Part shown: positions 30,793 through 42,835 of the stretch, piece by piece
How positions within the stretch are numbered: position 1 is the first letter of the stretch
Layout: every line of letters begins with the position of its first letter
DNA from: Ascaphus truei
Taxonomy: Eukaryota > Chordata > Amphibia > Anura > Ascaphidae
NCBI GenBank assembly: GCA_036426205.1
Contig: CM071570.1
Coordinates: forward strand, 6,399,185 to 6,463,184
Direction: 5' to 3'
DNA length: 64,000 bases
Made by a program: the position numbers and the translations under genes
Notes under the pieces: generated by a model
The model's database searches: none
The model's input: only the letters and a program-made list of their open reading frames with translations
Told to the model about the DNA's origin: nothing

Positions 30793-31689
30793 AGCCTCAC
30801 AGTGAAGTAGTGTAAATAGGTTTCATGTATAGATAAGTATATTAATATTGTCCTGTCCCTGTTTGTTGTTTTGTACTTAGGGAAGGTGCCCTATCCAGTT
30901 AGCGTCCGCAGCAATGGATTTACATAGCTCTCTAGGTTCACTAAGAAGAAACAAATGTCCCAATGGGGTTCTCCACGTAGTGGCCCTGGGGCATAGTCAG
31001 ATCGGCCAAACCGGGAGGTCCGCAGCTAACTCAGACCTAGAGTGCCTAGAAGAGGTACACAATATTCAGCACCAGGATACTGATCCCAATGAAAAATAGA
31101 GCAGGGCTAATCCTAGAAGAGGTCCAGTAATGGAAGAATGTTTTTATGTGAAGAGCATTATAAACAGGCTCCCTTGGGTTTCCAGCCAGGGGCTTCCTGT
31201 ATGCCCACCATCTGCATTAATAGAAGCCTTTTTTTACACCGAGAGGAAGGACGCGTGTTTTGAATGACTCCTACCCCACCTGAAGAAGACACCATTCCTG
31301 ACTCATGGAACATTAGGAGGCTTCTCGGCAGGGTCAGTTATTTGAGTTCCACTAGCTCTACTTCAGGGGTTCCAGCTGTAAAGTTTGCAAAGAGCAAAAG
31401 TGCCTAAAATAAAAAGATAAACCAATTACCTTGTTTGCGGTTACCTTCTAAAGGCATTCCCCGCACATACCTACCACTGCGTCTCAATGGAGCAGCTCAG
31501 ATTTATATTCATCCTCCCACAAGGGTTCACATCCCTCTCTTTTAGAACAAAAGCATGGAGGGCACCTACAGTACTCATCTGTCCCCACCAAACATTGATT
31601 AGGATTCTAAGGAAGTGTCACTCTCCTTTGCCGCAACTGGCGGGAAAGGAGTCTTCCCTACCAAATGTACAGTAGACTTCCACATTCTA
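30793..31689. other. Dispersed repeat (30853-31095) and unannotated sequence
   Basis: The first 300 bp are a diverged copy of the repeat at 18920-19165 (GGTGCCCTATCCAGTTAGCG, GGATACTGATCCCA). The rest has words seen in other frog repeats (CCTGAAGAAGACACCATTCC) but no gene. Confidence 0.4.
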
Positions 31690-32893
31690 AAGCTTTTTAC
31701 TTCTCTAAACTGGCATTCAATACTCAATGTATTAATGAGGACAAAATAGTTGGCAGATGCTCCTTTAAATAAGACCAGACTGGCTCCTTAGAAATATTCC
31801 ATTGAAAATTGGGGATTTGGCAAGCCGGGGTCAGGAGGCTCTACATCTTCCACATTGAGTACTAGCAGCCTCCAATATTGCCTTAGTGGGAGTCATCAGT
31901 CTGGCATCTCTAAATATTGACCACACATTTAATAATGTTGTGTCCAACATTCGTAGCTCCAGATCCCTAAAAGCTGTGGGTTTGGCTGATCTCACCCTTA
32001 GAACCACTGAATTCACTCATTTTTATAATTCATACCGCTTCAGTAATGATTTTTTTGTATATGGTAAAATCCGCATACAAAGCCCGAAAGTCCTATTCAG
32101 AAATAAAAGGGTGAAGTTAGAAACCGAGCCAAGACACCCTTTCATAAGGAGGACCGGTCACTCCGACCGTCAAGGTCATCCCACACATTTATTAGACGGG
32201 TTCATGCCAGAGAAGCCTAGATTCAGCGAGAGATGACCAGACAGGGAGGTCCGACCTTTAGTCAGCAGACGCAGGGTAAGATCTTCCTTTAGTCAGACCA
32301 CTTCCCATTCCATTCAAGGATGATTGACACAATACTAAGATTACCACAGACAATTGGGTCATCAGAGTAGGCTATTTTCATCCTCTTATTTCCCTTAAAC
32401 CTTATGGTTCTGTTCCAGCTGTAATCATTCCATTTCTAATGAAAAATGATACCAGAGACTCCTTGGCAAGACCTATAACTTCCCACTACTGTCTAACTGG
32501 GATTTATGCCTTTAATTGTAATATAAATGAGTAATGGGTAACTCTTCAGTAGAACTTGGACTTCTTGCCATCAAACTTTCTTGCATCTTAGCCCTGGCTT
32601 TGGCAGCCAGTGTGGAGGAGCTTATTCTTTTGGGGGGTATTATCCACTTGAGGCATACAGCTGATAGGGCAGTAACTTGTCCTGCCGATATGTTTATCTC
32701 TGCATTACAAGAGTTAGTATCTGCAGGGAGCAAACCTAGGTGGACCAAAGTTCAATTACAGTTATTCCTAACAAAATTGGAAGCATATACTATTATCACT
32801 ACACCAACTAGAGGACACACGTGCCCTCCTTTTGGGATAATTTTATTATTACGTACTAATTTCTCAACATATGTATTGAAAATAATTGACTAG
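31690..32893 (+). pseudogene. Probable DIRS-like retroelement relic
   Basis: Three traces lie in order. A gag-like stretch (31886-32236) includes SNIRSSRSLKAVGLADLTL and RRTGHSDRQGHPTHLL. ITTDNWVIRVGYF near 32340-32380 resembles the block before the RT domain of DIRS elements. At 32534-32893, LGLLAIKLSCILALALAASV and EELI resemble the start of a DIRS tyrosine recombinase. The RT itself is missing and frames are broken, so most of the element is deleted. The assignment is by eye. Confidence 0.4.
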
Positions 32894-33235
32894 TGTGTAT
32901 TAATACTTTGTTTTAAACTACATGGTGCTTTGATATATTAAAGGTTATTTTTTATTGACTACTCATCATTTCATTGTACACTTAATACATAGTGGTGTAC
33001 ACCAATTATACTGTAGGAATTCTTTCTTGGTGTGTTTCTCTCTTCACACCTCAACAGTTCTTAACTATCCCCTTGGTAGCAGCCACATCACGATTTTCAG
33101 GTTGAGCGAGGTTTCTCTGCTATTTGAGAGCGTAATCTTAATCATATCTCCGATCTTTGGCTATCTCCATGTCATCTGTTAAGACAAAATAAAATCCTAC
33201 AATTTAAACAGTACACCAGTGAATTTTGATTTGAA
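32894..33235. other. Unannotated sequence
   Basis: No gene recognised. Confidence 0.4.
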
Positions 33236-33430
33236 TAAGGATCGTGTCTGCCCATGTTTGTGTGCTTATTAATGTTTGCTTACGTACAGCAAACAAGCCC
33301 CCACAGGCTTACTATAACTCAATTATTTATTACATGCCATCCACTGGTCAGAGCGGTAAACGTGAACACGGGATAGAAATGAAAGGAAAGAGAGAGGGCA
33401 AAGCGCTCATAGCATAATACTGTTTAATAG

Positions 33431-34224
33431 TGTAGCCATGTGTAAAAATTGTGTACATATCTTTCTCATGCTGGCAGTAATCCTGGTAAGTAGACAAGGT
33501 TGCCAGTAACAACCATGGAGGTTTGCCCTCAAACCCTGGTGAAGTGTCATATGTAACAAAGGAAGTGACAACATGCTTTGTGTCCACTGTTAGTGACACA
33601 AAGGTGGGTCTGTTTCTGGAGGTTATATAAGACACAGAACTGCCTAAAGTTAGTGGTTATGTTCTTGTATCCTGAGTGAAGTGTCTGCAGCAGCCCAAGT
33701 CTGCCTGTCAGATACTTCAGTGCAAGCTGATTACACACTGTATCCAGGGACCTGGCACAGCTGGTGGATATCCCTTAGGGGAGAGGTGGAAACAACTCAA
33801 TTAAGAGAGGAGGAACCTTCTGCAAGGAGGACTTCCACAAATGAGCGGCTAAGTGATGGCCGCAATGAGGGTCAGTCTGCCTATGGAGATGACATTAAAG
33901 ATGCCCTGGTTCAAAAGATCCCTCCTGTGTGAGTGTGGAATTATTCCTCAGGAGGATGCACCAAGAAGGAGTTCCCCATCAGACACTTCCCCCTGCTGCC
34001 GCAGAGATCCTGATGGCGTGGAGGCGCTGTACCAGATGTGAGTAGGACTCAGAGCACACTACCTCAGACGCCTGTCATGGTGATACTTCCCCAATACCAA
34101 CCCAGCGGGAGACTCAGGAGTCCTGTTGCCAGCAGGTGCACCACACACACACACATCCATGTAATTGGGGGATTTTCTTACATATGGATCAGGATCAGAA
34201 GGGCCCAGGGAAAACACCGTTACA
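33431..34224 (+). mobile_element. Solo LTR (TGTAGCC family) with 4-bp target duplication
   Basis: It starts TGTAGCCATG and ends CCGTTACA, flanked by ATAG on both sides (33427-33430 and 34225-34228). A TATA box (GGTTATATAAGAC, about 33625) precedes CTGCCTAAAGTTAG. Downstream lie the family words GGGACCTGGCACAG, GACTCAGGAGTCCTGTTGCC and AGGTGCACCAC. No gag or pol is attached. This is the most complete copy of the family in the window; others are at 12830, 54130, 57464, 58506 and 60811. Confidence 0.8.
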
Positions 34225-34235
34225 ATAGTAAGAAG

Positions 34236-34273
34236 CCTACGCGTTTAGTGACAGTGTCACTTCATCAGGGTAT
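34236..34273 (-). ncRNA. Hammerhead-ribozyme-like motif
   Basis: The minus strand reads CCCTGATGA, then a GTGAC...GTCAC hairpin, then TAAACGCGTAGG. The CUGAUGA block is intact, but the second core block is UAAA instead of GAAA, which should weaken or abolish cleavage. Its layout matches the motif at 14293 and 44374. Confidence 0.45.
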
Positions 34274-34540
34274 TAATATGATCACAAGCATCTGAGTCTT
34301 TTATAGTCCCAACAATTGGTCTAATTGTTCAATTAACCTGAGCATATGTTACTAATAATTGAACAATTCTTGACTTTTCTCTAATTCAATTTGATATTGT
34401 TTTTGATGTTTATGTATTTTATCACATAATTGATGAAATATAGTTTAACACTTTTTAATATACTTTTTTTTTATATATTTGTGCAATACACATCTCAGTG
34501 TATACACAGCTTAATATATCTTATACACTGATAATTTGTT

Positions 34541-34795
34541 GATTAGGGCACGCAAGTGCACTTTTTTCTCCACTTCATATACAGTTGGGGGATGGATTGT
34601 ATCCATCATAAAAAGGGGACGTAGGATGAGCTGCTGATTGAGATGGGGTATGCTTGTGCAAATGCTTGTGCAAATGCTTGTGCGCCCACCACGTGGCCTT
34701 GAGAGCCCGCAGTTACTTGCGGTTTTAGTGGCCATTCTCCAGGAGGCCTGCCTGCTCCCAGCAGTTGTTGCTGGGTGTCAATGCTTCCTGTAGAA
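34541..34795. other. Unannotated sequence
   Basis: A short direct repeat (GCTTGTGCAAAT, three times) lies at about 34650-34685. No gene is seen. Confidence 0.4.
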
Positions 34796-34969
34796 CAGGG
34801 GTGGCCAATTCCAGTTCTCAAGGGCCACCAACAGGTCAGGTTTTCAGGATAACCCTGCCTCAGCACAGGTGGCTCAACCTCACTGATTGAGCCACCTGTG
34901 CTGAAGCAGGGATATCCTGAAAACCTGACCTGTTGGTGGCCTTTGAGGAATGGAGTTGGTCATCCCCTG
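34796..34969. mobile_element. Hairpin MITE family D, copy 3
   Basis: It starts CAGGGGTGGCCAATTCCAG and its inverse end is CAGGGGATGACCAACTCCA. The whole element folds, with CCACCAACAGGTCAGGTTTT matched on both arms. The flanking octamers are CTGTAGAA and CCCTAGAA (6 of 8 match). This is the cleanest copy in the window. Confidence 0.8.
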
Positions 34970-35217
34970 CCCTAGAACACTTGACATTTGCAGATCCAAG
35001 ATTCCTGCAAATCTTGCTCTCATGTTGCCCCCTGTTAGATTTTGCATGTCCTCTTTAGTGCTGCAGTTTCAGTCAGTATGGAACAGCCTCTGCTGCTCCC
35101 TGTCAGTGCAATTGAGGCATGCATACCATTGTTACCCTGCCTTCACACGCATTGAAGGATTGAAGATGTTAAAAGGGACATACAGGGACTCCGATGACCT
35201 ACTCACCTGAGCTGCAG

Positions 35218-35306
35218 GGGCCCCTGGCATGGAACCCCTGGCATAAAGCCCCAGGCATGGAACCCCTGGCATAAAGCCCCTGGCATAAAGCCCCAGGCAT
35301 GGAACC
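35218..35306. repeat. 13-14 bp minisatellite
   Basis: Alternating units CCCCTGGCATAAAG and CCCAGGCATGGAA, about seven copies. Confidence 0.85.
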
Positions 35307-35691
35307 CCACAGCCACCAAGCTCTATCATGTATTTATTCCCATTATATTACCATCAGCAACATCCATCTTGACATAAACTATCTGCTTCAATGTTAGGTA
35401 ACGTTGTTGTTTTCTGGGTGTGATCCCTTTGCCAGGGTGAGCTGGTGCAGCCGGGGGGAGTGGGGGAGTGGGGGAGGTAATTGGTCTTGAAGTGGAAGAC
35501 ACTGGAATAAACATACGTGTTAGCTACTTGTTACATTTTTCCAATCGCTTTGTCTTCTTGTCTATCTGGAAATGGAATTAGATTGTAATCTCGGGGCAGG
35601 GCAGGGAATAATTGTACCGGCGGATTTGCAGCTCTATTACTGTATATGTGCATTTGGAAAACAGTGGAGCAACTTGTTGTATTTCACAGCA
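35307..35691. other. Unannotated sequence with a retroposon-tail fragment
   Basis: TAGATTGTAATCTCGGGGCA near 35578-35600 resembles the retroposon tail noted at 2508. The rest is unassigned. Confidence 0.35.
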
Positions 35692-36036
35692 CAGGGGGGC
35701 TCAACTCCAGTCCTCAACACCCCCCAACTGGTCAGGTTTTCAGGATATCCCTGCTTCAGCATAGGCGGCTCAATCAGTGGCTCAGTCAAAGACTGAGCCT
35801 CTGATTGAGCCACCTGTGCTGAAGTAGGGATTGCTTGAGCCACCTGTGCTGAAGCAGGGACTGATTGAGCCACCTGTGCTGAAGCAGGGACTGATTGAGC
35901 CACCTGTGCTGAAGCAGGGACTGATTGAGCCACCTGTGCTGAAGCAGGGACTGATTGAGCCACCTGCGATAAAACAGGAATATCCTGAAAACCTGACCTG
36001 TTGGGGGGTTTTGAGGACTGAAGTCGAGCGCCCCTG
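35692..36036. mobile_element. Hairpin MITE family D, copy 4, with expanded apex
   Basis: The ends (CAGGGGGGCTCAACTCCAG and inverse CAGGGGCGCTCGACTTCAG) and the arms are those of family D. The apex, however, holds about five tandem 30-bp units of GATTGAGCCACCTGTGCTGA plus AGCAGGGACT (about 35805-35965). The flanks TCACAGCA and CCATAGCA match at 6 of 8 positions. The element is 345 bp, twice the usual size. Confidence 0.8.
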
Positions 36037-37340
36037 CCATAGCACATTCAGCCCAACACAAAAAGGTGTCAGACAGTAACGCTCAGTGCTACTAACACAA
36101 AGTCACATCATTAATTTGTCCCTAGCAAACCCACTAGGTAGATCTCTTATTAAAACTTAAGCCACAGTATGTCGCAATGCTGAATTTCAATGAGCTTGAA
36201 ACGCACAAAGCTTATTAAGGATCACTTAGGAAAAGACTTTGTGCACACCAAGAATACATCCCAGCCCCTCTGATACACGCTCAATCTCATTAATACTAAT
36301 TAACCAATCCAGCAAGGGCAGTCTCTCCGATTTGGCTATTAATGGATTTAGAAGGTCAGACAGAAGTCACTAAAATATCAGTTTTTTTCCCGAGTTTGGA
36401 CCTTATTTCATAGGGGAAAGAATGACATCTTTGAGAAGGTGCTCGTTTTGGCCCCCCAAGGGCGCTGCGCGCTTGTTTTCGCCATGTTGTCCTTAACAAT
36501 AATGAAACTGGGGATCTACTGAATGAGTAAGATATAAAATGTATCTTAACTTAAAGAAATCATTTTGCAATGTTGAATCTCCAAAAACGTGTACAGTACA
36601 CGAGCCAACTGCTGGGGCACCTGCAAAGGATCGGAGTTACATTGAGTTTTACTGCATTGTGCCGGAAGGATCCTGAGTATCCTTATTTGCTGAATTATCA
36701 TACACACCTAATCACGCCCTCAAGTAATTATGTGCAAAGGTTATTGATTTCCAACATATTACTGTTTGAAAGTGATTGTGAAATTGAAAATGAAACGACT
36801 CTCCTGCAACGCCGGCTTTTTAAGGCATTGCTGGATGAACTTGATGCAAAGTCCAAGCAATGTTCTGCGTTCACAGTCACGGGACCCCTTTTATTTTTCA
36901 GCACATCATGCAGAAACATCACAACATTGTCATAAAAATGTGAGAAATTGTAGGTCTGTCACAGTAGATTATTTCATTTTAAGCATTATTTGTGTAACAT
37001 GGTTAGTCTATTCTGCCTCTCTCTTCCCCTTGTCACATAAGTCCTTAGCAGTCTAGGCTGTGACAGGCCACCCTGTGGGCATTTGACCCCCCTCATGCTC
37101 CTCTCTGAGTGACGAAGTGTGGTGGTGACTCATGGCCTGTGTATAGCCTATTAGGTATAGGTACAGACCTTGAGCCATCCCCTTCTTGTTCCACAGAGAG
37201 GCAGTGCTAAATTTAGTCAGTTTGTTCCCTTCCTTCCTAAGGCGTGGGAGTGAGAGCCTCTCCTCCCCGCTGGGAGTGAGAGAGGCCAGTGAGCCCTCAT
37301 GGGTGACTGGCCATACAAGATCTTAATGCTCCAGACTCAA
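36037..37340. other. Repeat-poor sequence, possible conserved non-coding block at 36120-36420
   Basis: No recognised repeat. The interval 36120-36420 has TAATTAA-type homeodomain words (TCATTAATACTAATTAACCA) and TTTGTGCACAC, and looks like single-copy regulatory DNA. This is an impression from composition only. A 121-codon frame at 36570-36935 has no recognisable domain. Confidence 0.3.
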
Positions 37341-38020
37341 AGAGCAAGCCCCATCCTGTCACGGCTATGCTCGCCACAAACCGGGGCCAGACCGCGTGGC
37401 TGAGGCTGGGTTATGAAATCACCGACCTTAGACCGCGCAGACTGGTCCGGAGTGCGAAGTTCATAGTCAAACAGGACAGGTTTAGGACTGGAGAAAACAG
37501 TGTGGTCGGTGGGCAAGCCAGGGTCAGGATTGGAGACATCAGGGGAATCATTATCCAAGCGTAGTTTCGGCAACAGGAGGTCAAGTAGGTCCCGCTTCAG
37601 CGTAATAGCTGCAGGGCGGGAGTGGGTTCTGTGCGAGTGGCGACCGTGGCCCATGGTACCAGCCTCAGCAAGGAGAAGGCTTACCGGAGATGGCACACCG
37701 CCAGGCAGCACTGGTAAACCAGTGCTTCAGCACGAAAAACCAAAGCAGGCCACTGTGAGGAGAGAGTGCAGCAGGCCTCCAGGATACAACGGCAGACCTC
37801 TGCCAGGGGAGAGGCAGCAGGTCTCCGGAGCCAGGAACAGGAACAGACCCCTGCTTAAGGGAGGAAGCAGCAGGTCACAGGAACCAGGATAAGCAAGGAG
37901 GCTTGTGGCTGAACACAATGACATCCAGGGTAGGATTATGCTCGGCAGAGAAGCATTGTGGGGGGAATGTAGTATTTAAAGGGCGGCGAGCCAATCACAG
38001 GAGGGAGGTGTGTGTACATT
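37341..38020 (-). mobile_element. Antisense Gypsy-type LTR/leader sequence
   Basis: The left part (GGCTATGCTCGCCACAAACC, GACCGCGTGGCTGAGG) matches the antisense element at 29880. On the minus strand a TTTAAATAC box near 37975 and CCTGCTGC-type tandem segments precede a pyrimidine-rich leader. No protein motif was found. Confidence 0.4.
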
Positions 38021-40554
38021 CCTCCAATAACGGAGCACAGGGCTGAAGCTGCAATGAGAGGCAGTACCTGTGCCATTGATTGCCAGAGGGAATTCCTTAC
38101 ACATCCACAGGCCTGGGATCCTCTGAGACCTACAGTATGCACCGCTGTGAAAGATCTGCAGTGACTGCCACAATAAAGAATCCTTTATTACTTTTTACAC
38201 CTGCCTGGATTTGAGTCAGTGGGCCTGGGTGTATGAGATGTGCTTCAGATGGGACTGCCTCTGGGATTCCTAGAGCCTAATGAAGCTGGAGGCGCTGAAG
38301 AACACATACCGAACCCAAGATGACACCAAAAGCCTGTCCTGGTCTCCTCCCCATTGCAGACTACTCAGCTCTCCTGAACCCTCACAGGTATGCCGCATCA
38401 CAACACCTGTAGCCACAACGCGTATCTCCTAGAGGGTGGGGGTACATGTGCTACATTTGATAATCTAATAAATATTCTTTGGAATTGGTGATGGCGTGAA
38501 GACCTCATCAAGCGCATGTCTACAAAATGGTGTTTAGTGAAGAAGATAAGCCCATTATAAAGTGCCTGAGACAGAGCAAGAATTATGGTCCAAAACGCTG
38601 AAGTAAAATGTTTCCTGATTCAAATGTTTCAAAAAACGAATTTGTAAAACAACGTACAGTTCAGGAGCGGGAGCAGCTGGGTCAGCGCGTTACCAATGAT
38701 GTAATTAGACACCGGCATTCTCCCTTTCAGGCGCGCGGTTCACCAGAGGGACATTTTGAACACACACTTTGAACTCTAATTTTATAGTAATCTTAGTGTT
38801 TTAGATTAGATTATAACAGTTTAACAAATTTACAAACTTCGAAGGAAAAACTCCTATTTCTCGATTAATGAACACGATCCTCCCGCAGTATATCTGATAC
38901 TTGTTGACACAATATAGTGGCATTAATTACGCTAACATCAGTTGATTGTCTACATTGTGCTTCTTATACAGTGTTAAACGACATAACAGACCTACAATTG
39001 TACACATTTTCATGGTGATTGAGCAAGAAATATATATAAGATGTGATGAAAAACTAAAGGGGTCCCTTTTGTCCTGAACACACTGTACGGTTATATATAG
39101 AAGTAAAATGTCTGAGCAAAAGGAAATTGCTGTGACAGTTCCAGGATCTTTTGCCTGAAGCAATCAGTTATTAGAAGAAAATAATGAGCTTTGCACGGAA
39201 CTCAGAGATCCTCATAGATCCTCAGTGATCCTCAGTGATTGACGGATCGGGCATTCTTACCTGACTTAACCGCACAATAAAATGATCTGAGTGGATTAAA
39301 GTGACACAAATGATTGTTCGTTAAATGTATTCCAAGCCAAACAAATGTTGGTACTCCAATGAAAAAGGGTGTCTCCTGGCACTTCCCGGGTCTACAAAAG
39401 AAATAGGAAGAGGAGCAAGATCCCTTTGAGACAGATGCCCACACTGCAATTTTTAAAAGATCATGAATGAACTTTGAGAAACGATCTGATGACTACAGCA
39501 TCATTGAACCAGTGACGTCTTCAACTCTAACTCATTCATGGACATTGATGTTTGTGAAATTGGAAGTCAAATTGGAATGTGTTCGAACTAAACACTCCTA
39601 TGCTAGAAATGGAGATAATCCCTCTGGAGCGGATTTACAATTACAATCTAGGTCATCTCCAAAACATAATTGTGGACACTGGTAGAGGCAAGAAACCCCC
39701 CCCCTCTGGATATGAGCTTTTCAATGACTAAATTTCTGTTATGGGTCGACTAACCTTTGCCAAGCAGGACGCTCTACTATGAAAATATTGAAATCCAAGT
39801 ACAGATTTAGTTTGACTGATGATCCTCTCACTGAATACACAACTTGCCAAATAACTATATTTTATTGTGACACTTCTCTTTTTATATACATTGTACTTTG
39901 GTAATAATAGTAATTGATTGATTGATTTATTTAAGGAGGATGGCGGTACGTCGGGTTCATAAATAATAGAGAGCCCGGTCTGTACTCGATAAGAAGGTGG
40001 AAAACGAGGTATTCGGGAAACTAGATGTTGCATAAAAGCTTCCTCTGATTTATTCCAAGCAGCAAAGAGCAGGTACAGACACATATACACTGTAGAATAT
40101 TTCGGGGCACCTAGTTCCTTCCTCAAATCTCTGTACCCACTTCCTGGTCTGTACAGGTGATGATAGCCAATGACATGGTGAGGAATTATAGTCAAGAATG
40201 ATGACTATGTCTTCATACCATGGTACCATGTTCTATAGCACAGCTGTGGAACTGAATGTAAAATGACAAACCCCCTATTTAAATTGCAACCAAACAACTG
40301 GACACCAAAAACAGTACCAAACGAATGTATCTGACTATATCAATAGTTATAAGTATAAGACCAAGATATAATTATATTTACATTATTAACAAATCTCATG
40401 TTGGTATCACAACCTACAATATACTGTATATATGATGTCATCCTTCTTGATATCCTACAGTATGATCTCAGTCCTTTCTTTGGTTCGTAGTGATTGGCTG
40501 TAGTGCATGCCCATCAATATACTTATGTGTGTTCATAGGGGTGTTACAATCATA
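38021..40554. other. Unannotated sequence
   Basis: There is no convincing gene. A 155-codon minus-strand frame at 39728-40195 has no recognisable family. A short direct repeat (GATCCTCAGTGATCCTCAGT) lies near 39220-39240. AT-rich, repeat-poor parts could hold regulatory elements. Confidence 0.35.
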
Positions 40555-40653
40555 TTATACTAATTTGACTTTTTTTGGACACTTGGACAATGTCAACACA
40601 ATAGGATTTGGAGTTTGTTTATAATTTGTACTTATTTTACAACAACAGCTATT

Positions 40654-40697
<44 letters not shown>

Positions 40698-41290
40698 TAT
40701 ATTATATATATATATTATATTATATAATGCAAATATAACTGTATGCTCATCTGCATGTCTTAGGCAGGTCTGCAACCCCGCCTTTCCCCATTATCACCCA
40801 GCATACAGCACTTCCACTGCAGCAAGGGATTCTGGGAAATGACATGCAAATGAGCACACAGTGTCACTTTTTGCCTCAATAACCATTTTTAACATGGTTC
40901 CCTATAGGCTTAAGCTTGCTGCATGGTCACAGCTTTGAGCACAGCCAGGGTTAAGGTCACTTTTTTTACTCACCATAACTTAACTCAGTATTATGGTATA
41001 TATATATGGGTGTGGAGAAGAGTCAGATGTGTACTATAGATGGAAAGCAAAGACAAGCACTGAGGCCAGACAAAGCTAACTATCGTGATCAGTACTTCAT
41101 AAAGTAAGTAAACAAAATAGATCAAGTAGGATAAAAACAATATAATTGCACAGTAGTAGTATAACTGTAGATAATACTACAAGTATTAATAAAATAGTGT
41201 TGTTGTAAAAATAAGTACAATTAAAACAAACTCCAAATCCTATTGTGTTGACATTGTCCAAGTGTCCAAAAAAAGTGAAATTAGTATAGT
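40555..41290. repeat. Inverted repeat (arms about 100 bp) around a family A copy
   Basis: The arm at 40555-40659 (TTTTTTTGGACACTTGGACA, ATGTCAACACAATAGGATTT) recurs inverted at 41187-41290, nearly identical. The loop of about 530 bp contains an AT microsatellite (40661-40725) and a family A repeat. Confidence 0.8.
40741..40990 (+). repeat. Dispersed repeat family A, copy 5
   Basis: TTAGGCAGGTCTGCAACCCC, CCACTGCAGCAAGGGATTCT and GGGAAATGACATGCAAATGA are in family order. It continues to TCACTTTTTTTACTCACCAT, so this is the longest copy. Confidence 0.7.
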
Positions 41291-42096
41291 ATAGTATAGT
41301 ATTACATATATATATAATGACTAAGATAGCCTTAGACCTAATTGCAGGAGTCGACATGCAGAAGTCTTTCATTTTTATAAAGGACCATGTTTACTGAGCA
41401 GTGATTGGTGTTATTCTATATGGCACGTCTGGTGCTAGAGCCAACCAAGTGAATGGACCACAAGGTGTCATTCCGTCCCGGAAGGTGCATTATGGGAAAG
41501 CACCGCGTAGGGGAATAATCTTTGACAATTTTTGGGATATTCTGATTTTTTTAGGACCCTGGTCCCACTTCTTTGGAATCTGTTCTTGTCTTCATTGAAA
41601 TGTAATGAAATACAATTGAGTTTTACTATCTCCCAAACCCATTCAGCGGCTGGCCCAGCGAAGGAAGGGCTATAAATAAAGAGTTATAAAATACAATCAA
41701 AAGGTTACGAAACAGACATTGGTAAAAATGAATGATACATGATCATAAATTACCACGAAGGCTAAATGCTAATGTCATCCATAATCATAAAAGCCACGAG
41801 GTGAGGGATATCAAAAATAATCTTCCATATTCTGTCCTGTGTGTAGGAATGCAGTGATGTGTTAAAGAGGGGCATAAAAAGGGTTTAAAGAACCTTCCCC
41901 AGAAATCAAAGCCTTTGAGATAAAATAGTATCAGTAGTTTATAAACAGCCTCAGGAAATAACCTGCTTACAAGGAGATCTCCACTTACAATCAGACTCAA
42001 ATGTAAATTTTAGTGCACAAGAGAGTTACAGGAGGCGTTCCAGGTCGAGGCTAGTTAGAATAATGGCACAGATAATTAGATACACCTCAATGGGTG
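41291..42096. other. Unannotated sequence
   Basis: No gene or strong repeat recognised. Confidence 0.4.
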
Positions 42097-42835
42097 TGTA
42101 AGGGTTTGGTGGACACGCGCCTCTCAGCGGGTCCCCGTCACCTCGGCTCCCAGTGCACCTACTGGCTCCGGTCCCCCTTCCTGTCGGCTCCTTACGTCCT
42201 CTGTCCGGGCGCCATGCCGCTCCTCCGCGGCGCACGCTACACTCCTCTACACGCCGCCGGGGCGGGCACACGGCAATCTTACAGAGTGCGCGCGCACCCG
42301 ATCCTCTTACCTGCCCTCCCGTGCCGCTGGCTCCGCCCCCCATCGGCTGCAGGCGTTTTCCACTACACACCTGCCTGACCCTCACCTTGCATACCTGGAC
42401 CTATCCCTGGGCTCACTCAGACAGGCCTCCGCTCCACCCCTTGCTTCCATTGGTCCTCCGGCATTGATATCCCCTGTCTGCCCTCTCCTTCCTTGCTCTG
42501 CATAGTTCTTCTGTGACTCCTGTTGTGCAGTTGTCTATGCCAAGCTCTGTTCTCTGTTACAGCCCTTGTTCCTGTCCCTGCCCCTGTTGGATACCTTTGG
42601 ATTTGATCTCGGCTCTTGTTTGACTACGTGTACCTCGCTATCCCTGGACTCGGCTTTGGACCTCACTACGCTGCTATCTCCTGCCCCTGACCCACGGCAC
42701 TTGGACATTACCCTCCGACCTCTGGCACCCCGGACGCAGCAAGTATCTCGTTAACCCTATCTCACCAGGCCCGGCAACGCAATTTACCACACTCCGGGCA
42801 CGCCCTCACTGCTGTGGGTGCGCGTTATACTGCAC
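42097..42835 (+). mobile_element. CpG-rich LTR/leader-like sequence
   Basis: It starts TGTAAGGGTTTGGTGG. A GC-rich block (42110-42370) is followed by a pyrimidine-rich leader with TGACTCCTGTTGTGCAG and repeated GACCTC/GGAC words. This layout matches, in sense orientation, the antisense elements at 29831-30792 and 37341-38020. The GC-rich part could be mistaken for a host CpG island. The right end is uncertain. Confidence 0.4.

Larger units (their letters stand above)
33236..34540 (-). mobile_element. PLE-type terminal repeat interrupted by an LTR
   Basis: AAGCGCTCATAGCATAATAC at about 33401-33421 and the hammerhead-like hairpin at 34236-34273 appear to be one repeat, split by the LTR at 33431-34224. 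The AT-rich part on the right (34280-34540) may be its remainder. The outer limits are uncertain. Confidence 0.4.

Noticed and set aside
36570..36935. Plus-strand frame of 121 codons as a small gene
   Set aside because: No domain, signal or promoter evidence, and neighbouring frames overlap on both strands.
39728..40195. Minus-strand frame of 155 codons
   Set aside because: No recognisable motif, no splice or promoter context. Kept as unsupported.
42110..42370. Host CpG island
   Set aside because: It lies within sequence laid out like the LTR/leader elements at 29831 and 37341, so an LTR origin is preferred; no exon with a splice donor was seen.
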